Shown here: piece after piece, positions 15,986-23,353 of the stretch
Layout: each line of letters begins with the position of its first letter
Position numbering within the stretch: position 1 is the first letter of the stretch
Assembly: GCA_050247155.1 (NCBI GenBank)
Contig: JBFWUS010000008.1
Coordinates: 1 to 64,000 of the forward strand
Source: Mesorhizobium_G sp050247155
GTDB taxonomy: Bacteria > Pseudomonadota > Alphaproteobacteria > Rhizobiales > Rhizobiaceae
Direction: 5' to 3'
DNA: 64,000 nt
Position numbers and translations under genes: made by a program
Notes under the pieces: generated by a model
Seen by the model: the letters and a program-made list of their open reading frames with translations, nothing else
Database searches by the model: none
What the model was told of the DNA's origin: nothing

Positions 15986-17140
15986 ATGAACAAGACCTTC
16001 GTGCGCATCGTTTTCGCGCTGCTGGCGCTGAGCTATGTGCTGAGCCATTTCGTGGCGCGGGCGCATGCGCAGAGCTCGCTCGGCATCGGCACCAATGACG
16101 CGATCGTTCCCGCGCCGGGCTATTTCGCCGGGCTGATGCAATGGATCAACGCGCACCAGCAAGAATTCTACCGCTCGCTGACCGGCGCGCTGAAGGCGAT
16201 GCGCGAGGACGGTTCGAAGCTCTGGGTACTGATCGGCCTTTCCTTCGCCTATGGGGTTTTCCATGCCGCAGGACCCGGACACGGCAAGGCGGTGATCTCG
16301 TCTTACATGCTAGCCAATGAAGTCGCTCTTCGGCGCGGTGTGATGCTGTCCTTCCTCTCGGCTTTCCTGCAGGCAGCGACGGCGATCGTGCTGATGGGCA
16401 TCGTGTTCCTGGCGCTGCGCGGCACCGCCATACGCATGACCGACGCGGCCTGGTTCCTGGAGACGGTCAGTTATGCGGCCATCGCCGCCTTCGGGGCGTG
16501 GCTGCTGTGGACGAAACTCGCGCCGCGCCTGCGCGGCTGGATTGGCTCGGCCCCGGCGCACAGCCTGTCGGCGGCCGCCTTAGATGGAACACCGGATTAT
16601 CGTTCCTCGACCACGTGGCGAAACGTTACCCCTAACCCCTCCCCTCAAGCGAGAGGGGGACTTGGCGGAGAGGTTGGCGAATCCCCCTCCCCCTTGTGGG
16701 GAGGGGTTAGGGGTGGGGGTAATTTTGTCTGTGCAGAGGCGACTCATGCCCGAGGCGGCGAGGTTTGCTCGACCTGCGGCCATTCGCATGCGCCGGACCC
16801 GTCGACGCTCGGCGGCGACCGGTTCGACTGGCGCACGGCATGGTCGGCCGTGGCGGCAGTGGGTATTCGCCCGTGCTCCGGCGCGCTGATCGTGCTCACC
16901 TTCGCGTTTCTCAACGGCCTCTGGGCAGGCGGCATCCTGTCCGTGCTGGCAATGGCGCTGGGCACCGGCATCACCGTGGCGATCCTCGCCACTCTTGCGG
17001 TGACCGCCAAGAACTGGGCGGTCGCTTTCGCCGGCGACGGCCGCATCGGCAACGCGGTCCATGCAACCATAGAGATCGGCGGCGCGGCGCTGGTAATGCT
17101 GCTCGGCCTGACGCTGCTGGCGGCGAGCCTGAGCGCTTAG
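15986..17140 (+). CDS. NicO (RcnA-like) nickel/cobalt exporter with palindromic insert
   Basis: Inner-membrane divalent-metal transporter of the NicO family, expected to export Ni or Co (or possibly Zn). 384 residues: signal-like N-terminus, then FHAAGPGHGKAVISSYML (His93 and the GPGHGK motif at about 96-101) and six predicted helices. The central cytosolic loop holds a Cys/His cluster, CSTCGHSHAPD, for metal binding. The second half has the RPCSGALIVLTFAF motif. About residues 214-246 (TPNPSPQARGG ... SPSPLWGGVRGGG) derive from repeat B copy 3 and lie in that same loop, where an insertion would be tolerated. Flanked by two DUF1007 genes, which argues for a shared metal role. Confidence 0.9.
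   Translation: MNKTFVRIVFALLALSYVLSHFVARAHAQSSLGIGTNDAIVPAPGYFAGLMQWINAHQQEFYRSLTGALKAMREDGSKLWVLIGLSFAYGVFHAAGPGHGKAVISSYMLANEVALRRGVMLSFLSAFLQAATAIVLMGIVFLALRGTAIRMTDAAWFLETVSYAAIAAFGAWLLWTKLAPRLRGWIGSAPAHSLSAAALDGTPDYRSSTTWRNVTPNPSPQARGGLGGEVGESPSPLWGGVRGGGNFVCAEATHARGGEVCSTCGHSHAPDPSTLGGDRFDWRTAWSAVAAVGIRPCSGALIVLTFAFLNGLWAGGILSVLAMALGTGITVAILATLAVTAKNWAVAFAGDGRIGNAVHATIEIGGAALVMLLGLTLLAASLSA
16626..16723. repeat. Palindromic repeat family B, copy 3, in frame inside NicO gene
   Basis: The right arm (about 16681-16723) is a canonical copy ending TTAGGGGTGGGGGTAAT. The left arm (16626-16662) has lost five bases and carries substitutions (CAAGCGAGA for CAAGGGGGA), so this copy has decayed more than copies 1 and 2. 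It is read in the same frame as the amidase copy: TPNPSPQ on the left and SPSPLWGGVRGGG on the right. Confidence 0.9.
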
Positions 17141-17196
17141 AGCTCGAAACGGCAACACATCATGCCAAGGCTCTATCCTCATGATATTGCTTGGCG

Positions 17197-17871
17197 ATGA
17201 TGCGGATGAAACGATCGGGGCTGCGGTCCCACCTCTGGCCAATTGCATTTGTGGCCGTGCTGTCGACCGCCGGGGGCCAGGGCCATCCCGACAATCACGA
17301 AACCACGGCTATCGCCGGCGTCGAAGCCACACTGACGCCAGACGGCCGCGCCGTTCAGTCGATCAGCTATGGCTGGCGCTTCGACCAGAATTTTTCCGCC
17401 GACATGTTGGAGTCTTTTGACGACAATGGCGACGCCCGCCTCGATGCGGCGGAGCTGCGCGAGGCCTCGCAATCGGTTTACGATACGATCAAGGCCTATC
17501 GCTACTTCCTGCTGCTGACCCGCGACGGCACACCGGTGGACGTCAAGCCGCCCGCACAGATGGCCGCGACCTATCAGGACAGCCGACTGTCGGTCGCATT
17601 CAAGGCGACCCTGACCGAACCCATGTTGCTGACCGGGCGGGGCGAAATCGGTCTGTTCGATCCGACCTTTTCGATCAATTTCGAAGACACAAGGACAATC
17701 AAGGTCGAAGGCCTGCCGGCCAATTGCACGAGCGAACTCGTGCGCCCCGATTTCGATGCGGTGGTCGCCGCCAATCCGCAGGCGTTGAACGACGATCCGG
17801 CGGAAGATCCGGACGGTAGCAAAACTATTTCGCTGTTTGCGACACGCCTTGTGGTGACGTGCAGGCCTTAG
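17197..17871 (+). CDS. DUF1007 periplasmic protein with EF-hand-like loop (second copy)
   Basis: Paralogue of the protein at 15175, about 224 residues. It has the same layout: signal peptide, a QGHPDNHET start, GWRFDQNFSADMLESF matching the HHWLFDDVFSSTVIVEF of the first copy, then an EF-hand-like loop DDNGDARLDAAE. The C-terminal half matches too (LFDPTFSINFEDT versus IYDPTFYTAIEYL). Three nearby ATGs (17197, 17200, 17206) could be the start; none has a strong ribosome site. The pair probably arose by duplication around the transporter gene. Confidence 0.84.
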   Translation: MMRMKRSGLRSHLWPIAFVAVLSTAGGQGHPDNHETTAIAGVEATLTPDGRAVQSISYGWRFDQNFSADMLESFDDNGDARLDAAELREASQSVYDTIKAYRYFLLLTRDGTPVDVKPPAQMAATYQDSRLSVAFKATLTEPMLLTGRGEIGLFDPTFSINFEDTRTIKVEGLPANCTSELVRPDFDAVVAANPQALNDDPAEDPDGSKTISLFATRLVVTCRP

Positions 17872-17885
17872 CGAAGCGCCAGTCC

Positions 17886-18383
17886 TTAGTGTTTCTGCAT
17901 TTTTTGGTATCGCTTAACCACCCGCTCGCGCCGCAACGGCGAAAGACGCTGCAGCCAGAATATCCCATCGAGCTGGTCGATCTCGTGCTGAAGGCACACG
18001 GCAAGCAGGCCGTCGGCATCCTCGACATGTTCAGCGCCATCGATGTCCTGGTAGCGGACCTGAACGCTCGCGGGGCGTTCGATCTCGTCGCTCACGCCGG
18101 GCATCGAGACGCTGCCTTCCAGGTGACGTTTGGTGTCGCTGGAGAACGAGACGACGACTGGATTGATATACGCCCGCCTGGGCTCCGTGGCGGCGAGCTG
18201 AATGACGACGATGCGCTTCAACATGCCGAGATGCGGACCGGTGATGCCGATGCCCGGCGCCGCACGCATTGTGTCGTAGATGTCATCGACCAGCGTCCGC
18301 AAGGCGTCGTCGAAAAGCGCAACCGGTTCGGCCACCTGCCGCAGGCGCGGATCGGGATATTTGACGATCGGTCTTACGGCCAA
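17886..18383 (-). CDS. Peptide deformylase-like protein with missing metal ligands
   Basis: 165 residues with the complete peptide deformylase fold, but the active site is degenerate. Motif 1 reads GIGITGPH (44-51) instead of GxGLAAPQ. Motif 2 reads EGSVS (89-93), with the metal-binding Cys replaced by Ser91. Motif 3 reads HEIDQ (133-137), retaining the first His and the catalytic Glu134 but with the second His changed to Gln. Two of three metal ligands are gone, so deformylase activity is unlikely. Rhizobia and Brucella have such peptide deformylase-like paralogues besides true Def. It follows the epimerase gene with 18 bases between, the last gene of a four-gene run. It may bind N-terminal peptides or regulate Def. 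Confidence 0.85.
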   Translation of the reverse strand: MAVRPIVKYPDPRLRQVAEPVALFDDALRTLVDDIYDTMRAAPGIGITGPHLGMLKRIVVIQLAATEPRRAYINPVVVSFSSDTKRHLEGSVSMPGVSDEIERPASVQVRYQDIDGAEHVEDADGLLAVCLQHEIDQLDGIFWLQRLSPLRRERVVKRYQKMQKH

Positions 18384-18401
18384 GGCGACCCACTCCCAAA
18401 G

Positions 18402-19370
18402 TTAGCGGTCGCTCAGTTCGTCCTCGATATGCGCCTTGATGATCTCGTCAAAGCTTTCCTCTGCCTTGAAGCCGAGAGCTTTGGCGCGCTTCGCCTCGAA
18501 TTTGGTCGGCCAACCCTGGACGATCTTCCAGATGGTCTCGTCAGGAACGTCGCGGATCAGCTTCACCACATTGTTGCCGGCGACGCGCTCCAGCGCCTCG
18601 ATCTGCTCGCCAACGGTCACGCCGACGCCCGGCATGGTGAGATTACGGCGCGGGCCGATCTCGTTGCCGTCGATCTCTGCGCCGCGGATCAGGAAATTGA
18701 CCGCCGAACGCGGGCTGGCATGGGTGTGGATGACCGTGCGCGGCACCGGCAAGATAGCCTCCTGCCCTGCCAGCGGCTCGCGGATTATGCCCGAGAAGAA
18801 GCCGGAGGCAGCCTTGTTCGGCTTGCCGGGGCGAACGCAAATGGTTGGCAAACGGATGCCGACGCCATCGAAGAAGCCGCGCCGCGTATAGTCGGCCAGG
18901 ATCAGTTCGCCGATCAGCTTTTGCGTGCCGTAGGATGTCAGCGGTGTCGGATGGAATTCGTCCGGGATGGCATCGGGAAACGGCGCGCCGAAGACGGCGA
19001 TCGACGATGTGTAGACAACACGGGGGCTATATGTGGCCAGCCGGATCGCGTCGAACAGCGCCCGGGTGCCGTCGAGATTAACGCGGTAGCCAAGGTCGAA
19101 ATTCGCCTCCGCCTCGCCCGACACGACGCCGGCGAGATGGAAGATGATGTCAGGCTTGTTGGCGACGAGTTTGGCCGCAGCGCCTTCGTCCGCCAGATCG
19201 CCCGTATGGATCGTGACGTCGATGCTTTCAGCCTTGGGATCTTCGGCCGGCACGATGTCGTGCAATTCGAGCGCAGTGATCTTATTGCCCGCGAGGCTGC
19301 CGTCCTTTACCAGCCGCGCGGTCAACTTGCGGCCGACCATGCCGGCCGCGCCCGTCATCAAAATGCGCAT
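18402..19370 (-). CDS. denD: NAD-dependent epimerase/dehydratase, D-erythronate dehydrogenase type
   Basis: Extended SDR enzyme, 322 residues. N-terminal NAD motif TGAAGMVGR (6-14), DIIFHLAGVVSGEAE (about 75-90) and the SYGTQK catalytic Tyr/Lys near 146-150. The HLAGVVSGEAEANFDLGY and RLPTICVRPGKPNKAASGFFS stretches are characteristic of the DenD subgroup, which oxidises D-erythronate to 2-keto-D-erythronate. The usual partners (kinase OtnK, OtnC, OtnI) are absent from this window, so the substrate may differ. Start codon is 1 base after the stop of the preceding small membrane gene. Confidence 0.82.
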   Translation of the reverse strand: MRILMTGAAGMVGRKLTARLVKDGSLAGNKITALELHDIVPAEDPKAESIDVTIHTGDLADEGAAAKLVANKPDIIFHLAGVVSGEAEANFDLGYRVNLDGTRALFDAIRLATYSPRVVYTSSIAVFGAPFPDAIPDEFHPTPLTSYGTQKLIGELILADYTRRGFFDGVGIRLPTICVRPGKPNKAASGFFSGIIREPLAGQEAILPVPRTVIHTHASPRSAVNFLIRGAEIDGNEIGPRRNLTMPGVGVTVGEQIEALERVAGNNVVKLIRDVPDETIWKIVQGWPTKFEAKRAKALGFKAEESFDEIIKAHIEDELSDR

Positions 19371-19371
19371 G

Positions 19372-19569
19372 TCATTCCCCCTTGGCGCGGCCGCGCAGCC
19401 AGAAAATCAGGAAGAAGGCAGCGACGAACGCGACCGCGATCAGCCCGGCAACGGCCGTCGAATACTGGCCGACCGCCAGCATGATGGTCGGCATGAAATA
19501 GGCGACCAGCCCGAAACCGAGCATGATGCAGGCGGCGGCGACGGCCGCGTTGCGCGTGCTGTTATCCAT
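19372..19569 (-). CDS. Small two-helix membrane protein
   Basis: 65 residues from the ATG at 19569 (MDNSTRNAAVAA), with two hydrophobic helices at about 8-28 and 35-57 and a basic C-terminus (RGRAKGE). Its stop nearly touches the epimerase start and it begins 32 bases after the CDF gene, so it is in that operon. An upstream in-frame start (19605) would overlap the CDF gene. I do not recognise a family. Confidence 0.65.
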   Translation of the reverse strand: MDNSTRNAAVAAACIMLGFGLVAYFMPTIMLAVGQYSTAVAGLIAVAFVAAFFLIFWLRGRAKGE

Positions 19570-19601
19570 GCCGAACGAAATGCGCGCGCCGGGCCGAAAG
19601 G

Positions 19602-20660
19602 TCAATGCTTGTGGCCGGCATGCTCGCCAGAATGGTCGTGCCGAGAATGATCATGGCCTGCATGATTGTGACCGTGATGGTGGTCGTAGCTGGAATGATC
19701 TTGGCCTTCATGGTCATGATCATGCCCTTCCTTCTGGTCCGCGCAGGTCCCGAATTCGGGCTCGACGGTGGCATGCGCGATGCCATGCTCTGTCGCAAGC
19801 CTGCTCTTGATGCGGGAGACAACCGCATAGGGGTCGGCGCCGTCCTTGAGGCAGGCATGCAGCGTCGCCATGTTGCTGGTGCCGTCGATCGACCAGACAT
19901 GCATGTGATGCACCTCGCGCACGCCTTCGATATTGGCCACGAGATCGCCGGCGATAGCGTCGCGGTCGAGATGCGCCGGCACGCCTTCGAGCAGCACGCG
20001 GGCCGCGTCCTTCATCAGCGACCAGGCGGTGGACAGGATGAGCACCGCCACCAGTACCGACAGGATGGGGTCGATCGGCGTCCAGCCGGTGAAGATGATA
20101 ATGACCGCGGCAACGATGGCGGCCACGGAGCCCAGCATATCGCCGAGTACATGGAGGATCGCGCCACGCATATTGAGGCTTTCCTTGTCACCGCCGTGCA
20201 AGACGAAGAAGCCGATAATGTTTACCGCGAGCCCCGCGCAGGCGACGATCAGCATCGGCCCACCGAGCACCGGTCCGGGCTCCATGAAGCGGCGGATCGC
20301 CTCATAGACGATCCACAGCGCGACGGCGAAAATGGTGATGCCGTTGGTGAAGGCGACCAGTGTCTTGACGCGGCCAAAACCGTAGGTGTGGCGCACCGTG
20401 GCCGGACGCTCGGCGAGGTGGAAGGCATACCAGGCGAGCCACAGCGCGATAGAATCGGTCAGCATGTGGCCGGCATCCGCAAGCAGCGCCAGCGAGCCTG
20501 TGATCCAGCCGCCAATAGCTTCCGCGACCATGAAACCGCCGGTGAGAAGGGCCGCGATCAGCACCCGGATCTTGTCGGAAGCGCCCGCTCCATGGACATG
20601 GCCAGGCCCATGCGAATGGCCGGCGTGAGAATGATCGGAATGACTGTGCGCATGCGCCAT
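19602..20660 (-). CDS. Cation diffusion facilitator (zinc/cobalt exporter)
   Basis: 352-residue proton antiporter of the CDF family, ZitB/CzcD/DmeF type, exporting Zn or Co across the inner membrane. Six helices; transport-site motifs LADAGHMLTD (helix 2) and LHVLGDMLGS (helix 5) give the HD/HD arrangement typical of zinc CDFs. The C-terminal cytoplasmic metallochaperone-like domain contains HHMHVWSIDG. Both ends are histidine-rich: the N-terminus (HAHSHSDHSHAGHSHGPGH) and a 45-residue tail of repeated HDH motifs. RBS AGGAG precedes the ATG. First gene of the run CDF - small membrane protein - DenD - Def-like. Confidence 0.92.
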   Translation of the reverse strand: MAHAHSHSDHSHAGHSHGPGHVHGAGASDKIRVLIAALLTGGFMVAEAIGGWITGSLALLADAGHMLTDSIALWLAWYAFHLAERPATVRHTYGFGRVKTLVAFTNGITIFAVALWIVYEAIRRFMEPGPVLGGPMLIVACAGLAVNIIGFFVLHGGDKESLNMRGAILHVLGDMLGSVAAIVAAVIIIFTGWTPIDPILSVLVAVLILSTAWSLMKDAARVLLEGVPAHLDRDAIAGDLVANIEGVREVHHMHVWSIDGTSNMATLHACLKDGADPYAVVSRIKSRLATEHGIAHATVEPEFGTCADQKEGHDHDHEGQDHSSYDHHHGHNHAGHDHSRHDHSGEHAGHKH

Positions 20661-20698
20661 GGAGAGCGCTCCTGTAACGAAATAACCTTACGCGCCAA

Positions 20699-21373
20699 TC
20701 ACTTACGGAAATCTTCAAGACGGCGCTTCTGGTTTCCGTCCCTATCAAAGTTGGATGGATCAAGCCAGCCCTCATAGGCCTTTTTGAGCACCGGCCATTC
20801 CTTGTCGATGATCGAGAACCAGGCCGTATCGCGGTTCTCTCCCTTGATCACCATCGCCTGCCGGAACACGCCTTCCGGCGTGAAGCCGAAGCGCAGCGCG
20901 GCGCGCTTCGATGGCTCGTTCCGGTCGTTGCATTTCCACTCCCAGCGCCGATAGCCGAGTTCGTCGAAGATGTATTTCATGAACAGATAATGCGCCTCGG
21001 TCGCCGCCGGCCTGCGCTGCATCAGCGGCCCCCAATGGATATGGCCGATCTCGGCGACGCCATTGGCGGGATCGATGCGCATCAAGGTCTGCCGACCGGC
21101 GACCTTGCCCGACGCCTGATCGACGCAGGCGAAATAGAGCGGGTCGTCACTCGCTTCGACCCTTTCGAGCCAGGGCTGGAAGGCTTCGCGGCTCTCCGGC
21201 GTCACCTCGCCAAGCCAGAGGAAGCGCTCGTCGGCATTGCCGACCGTCGCGGCCTCGAACAGCCCATCGCCATGCTTGTCAGCGCTGAGCGGCTCGAGAC
21301 GCACAGTGCGGCCTTGCAACACCTTGCGCTCCGGGCGTAAGCGTGGCGTCCAGTTTTTGAGGTCTTCACTCAC
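20699..21373 (-). CDS. GNAT N-acetyltransferase, RimJ/RimL-like
   Basis: About 224 residues, Acetyltransf_3 type. Key segments: VRLEPLSADKHGDGLFEA, VAEIGHIHWGPLMQRRPAATEA and RWEWKCNDRNEPSKRAALRFGF, which is the RimJ/RimL-like acetyl-CoA and acceptor pattern. The GTG at 21373 is preferred over a TTG one codon earlier because of the AAGGA upstream. It is divergent from the aminotransferase, with about 84 bases between start codons. Homologues of this subgroup acetylate small molecules or protein N-termini; the acceptor is unknown. Confidence 0.85.
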   Translation of the reverse strand: MSEDLKNWTPRLRPERKVLQGRTVRLEPLSADKHGDGLFEAATVGNADERFLWLGEVTPESREAFQPWLERVEASDDPLYFACVDQASGKVAGRQTLMRIDPANGVAEIGHIHWGPLMQRRPAATEAHYLFMKYIFDELGYRRWEWKCNDRNEPSKRAALRFGFTPEGVFRQAMVIKGENRDTAWFSIIDKEWPVLKKAYEGWLDPSNFDRDGNQKRRLEDFRK

Positions 21374-21456
21374 CAAAGCTTCCTTTCGATTTGACAGGCG
21401 CGACCGACCCTTTCAAATGCCCCGGCATATCATTAGCGCCAGTCTGGACCAACAGA

Positions 21457-22644
21457 ATGCTCCACACCGTTCCCGCCTTTGATCGCCTCGGCGAAGAAAA
21501 TGCCTTTGCCGTGCTCGCCCGCGCGACCGCACTCGCGCAACAGGGCAAGGACATCATCAACCTCGGCATCGGACAGCCGGATTTCCGGACACCGGATCAC
21601 ATCGTCGAAGCGGCCATCAAGGCGCTGCGTGACGGACATCACGGCTACACCCCGGCGACGGGCCTGCTGGCCTGCCGCGAGGCGGTGGTGCGGCGCACGC
21701 TGACGACGACCGGCATCGAAGTGTCGCCCGAGAACGTGATGATCCTGCCCGGCGGCAAGCCGACCATGTATGCCGCGATCATCATGTTCGGCGAGCCGGG
21801 CGCGGAAATCCTCTATCCGGACCCAGGCTTTCCGATCTATCGCTCGATGATCGAGTTCACCGGGGCCGAACCAATCCCGGTGCCGATCCGCGAGGAGAAC
21901 GGTTTTGCCTTTTCGGCGGAAGAGACGCTGTCGCTGATCACGCCGAAGACACGGCTGCTTATCCTAAACTCACCCGCCAATCCGACCGGCGGTGTCACAC
22001 CCCGCTCCGAGATCGAAAAGCTGGTGAAGGGGCTGGAAAAATACCCCGATGTGGCGATCCTTTCGGACGAGATCTACGACGTCATGACCTATGACGGCGA
22101 AGAGCAAACATCGCTGCTGCAATTTCCCGAAATCCGCGACCGGTTGATCGTCCTGAACGGCTGGTCGAAGACCTGGGCGATGACCGGCTGGCGCATGGGC
22201 TGGTCGATCTGGCCGAACGGCGACAGGGGCGGCAACCTTTACGACAAGGTGCGCAAGCTGGCCGTCAACTGTTGGTCCTGCGTGAATGCGCCGAGCCAAT
22301 TTGCCGGCATCGCCGCCATCGACGGACCACAGGATGACGTGGCGAAGATGATGCGGGCCTTCGATAACCGCCGCAAGATCGTTGTCGAGGGCCTAAATGA
22401 CCTTCCGGGCGTTTCCTGCATCACGCCGAAGGGCGCGTTCTACGCCTTCCCAATTATTTCCGGGACCGGCCGCAAGGCGAAGCCGCTGGCTGCGGCCCTG
22501 CTCGAGGAAACCGGCGTCGCCCTGATCGGCGGACCGGATTTCGGCGTGCTTGGCGAGGGTTACATCCGGCTGAGCTACGCCAACTCGGAGGAGAATATAT
22601 TGAGGGCGCTGGAAAGGATTGCGGGGTTTCTGGAAAGTGCATGA
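21457..22644 (+). CDS. Class I/II PLP-dependent aminotransferase
   Basis: Fold-type I aminotransferase, 395 residues, transferring amino groups between an amino acid and a 2-oxo acid. Motifs: INLGIGQPDF near 30, GYTPATGLLACREAV, NSPANPTGG near 175, ILSDEIYD, and WSKTWAMTGWRMG with the PLP-binding Lys238. The C-terminal Arg for the substrate carboxylate is in GYIRLSYANS. Start ATG 21457 gives the normal N-terminus MLHTVPAFDRLGEENAF; an upstream in-frame TTG at 21391 would add 22 residues and coincides with a TTGACA likely to be promoter. Substrate is probably an aspartate- or branched/aromatic-type amino acid, not fixable from sequence. Confidence 0.9.
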   Translation: MLHTVPAFDRLGEENAFAVLARATALAQQGKDIINLGIGQPDFRTPDHIVEAAIKALRDGHHGYTPATGLLACREAVVRRTLTTTGIEVSPENVMILPGGKPTMYAAIIMFGEPGAEILYPDPGFPIYRSMIEFTGAEPIPVPIREENGFAFSAEETLSLITPKTRLLILNSPANPTGGVTPRSEIEKLVKGLEKYPDVAILSDEIYDVMTYDGEEQTSLLQFPEIRDRLIVLNGWSKTWAMTGWRMGWSIWPNGDRGGNLYDKVRKLAVNCWSCVNAPSQFAGIAAIDGPQDDVAKMMRAFDNRRKIVVEGLNDLPGVSCITPKGAFYAFPIISGTGRKAKPLAAALLEETGVALIGGPDFGVLGEGYIRLSYANSEENILRALERIAGFLESA

Positions 22645-22686
22645 TTGCCCTCGGGATCCATCGAGTATATAAGGCTAATGAGTATC

Positions 22687-22694
22687 GTATATAC
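22687..22694. promoter_or_regulatory. GTATATAC palindrome before vapBC
   Basis: A perfect 8-bp palindrome, GTATATAC, 16 bases upstream of the vapB ATG, with a related GTATAT at 22664. VapBC operators are typically short palindromes overlapping the promoter. Weak, context-based call. Confidence 0.35.
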
Positions 22695-22709
22695 AGATCG
22701 ATTTGCGTC

Positions 22710-22955
22710 ATGACTGTTTTGATCAAGAACCGCGAAACGGATGCCCTGATACGCCACCTGGCCAAGTTGAAGGGCGTGGGGCTGACAGAGGCAGTACACG
22801 AAGCTTTGGAGAACGAATTGAAGCGGCAGCATGAAGGACTGTCGCTCGTCGAGCGTAGTCGCGCGTTCACGCAACGCCTAATGGAACGTGCGCGGCCAGA
22901 CCTCGGCAAGCCTGCCGACAAAGAGTTCATCGATTGGCTCTACGAGGATGATTGA
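22710..22955 (+). CDS. vapB: VapB-type antitoxin (Rv0623/PSK family)
   Basis: 81 residues. N-terminal DNA-binding segment MTVLIKNRETDALIRHLAKL with GVGLTEAVHEALENEL is the PSK/Rv0623 VapB pattern. The C-terminus (RARPDLGKPADKEFIDWLYE) is the toxin-wrapping tail. ATG 22710 gives the domain cleanly; the frame is open further upstream but that would run into the aminotransferase stop. It overlaps vapC by one base (TGATG), so the pair is translationally coupled. Confidence 0.88.
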   Translation: MTVLIKNRETDALIRHLAKLKGVGLTEAVHEALENELKRQHEGLSLVERSRAFTQRLMERARPDLGKPADKEFIDWLYEDD

Positions 22956-23350
22956 TGTTCATCGACGCCTCGGCCCTCGTCGCGATCCTCACGCAGGAGC
23001 GCGAAGCTGACGCCTTTGTCGAGCGGCTCCAAAAAACCGACATTCGGCTCACGTCGCCGATTGCAGTTTGGGAGACGGCAGTCGCTATCTCCCGAATCTT
23101 GGCACTGAAAGTCGAGGACGCTTCGTCTGTAGTGAAGGCCTATCTCGACGAAATACAGATTCGAATCATCGCAGTCGAACCAGAAACCGCTGTACTCGCG
23201 CTCCAAGCATTCGATCGCTACGGCAAGGGCCGCCATCCTGCCAAGCTCAACTTCGGCGATTGCTTTTCCTATGCATGTGCGAAGGTGTTGAACCAGCCGC
23301 TGCTCTATAAGGGAGATGACTTCGCCCAAACCGACATCGAGACGGCCTAA
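22955..23350 (+). CDS. vapC: VapC toxin, PIN-domain ribonuclease
   Basis: 131-residue PIN domain that cleaves RNA in a Mg-dependent manner; the family often targets tRNA or rRNA. All four acidic residues are in place: Asp4 (FIDASA), Glu40 (AVWETAV), Asp102 (NFGDCFSYACAK) and Asp122 (YKGDDF). The toxin looks intact. It is convergent with the MarR-GNAT gene, whose stop is only 4 bases away. Confidence 0.92.
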   Translation: MFIDASALVAILTQEREADAFVERLQKTDIRLTSPIAVWETAVAISRILALKVEDASSVVKAYLDEIQIRIIAVEPETAVLALQAFDRYGKGRHPAKLNFGDCFSYACAKVLNQPLLYKGDDFAQTDIETA

Positions 23351-23353
23351 TCG

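Noticed and set aside
10709..16723. The GC-rich repeats as a CRISPR array
   Set aside because: They are long inverted pairs scattered over 6 kb, with no regularly spaced direct repeats or unique spacers and no cas genes.
17859..19484. A 541-codon plus-strand open frame antisense to the deformylase-like and epimerase genes
   Set aside because: It is a shadow of two genes with clear domains on the other strand; its translation is rich in Arg, Asp and His with no recognisable fold, as expected from GC-rich antisense frames.
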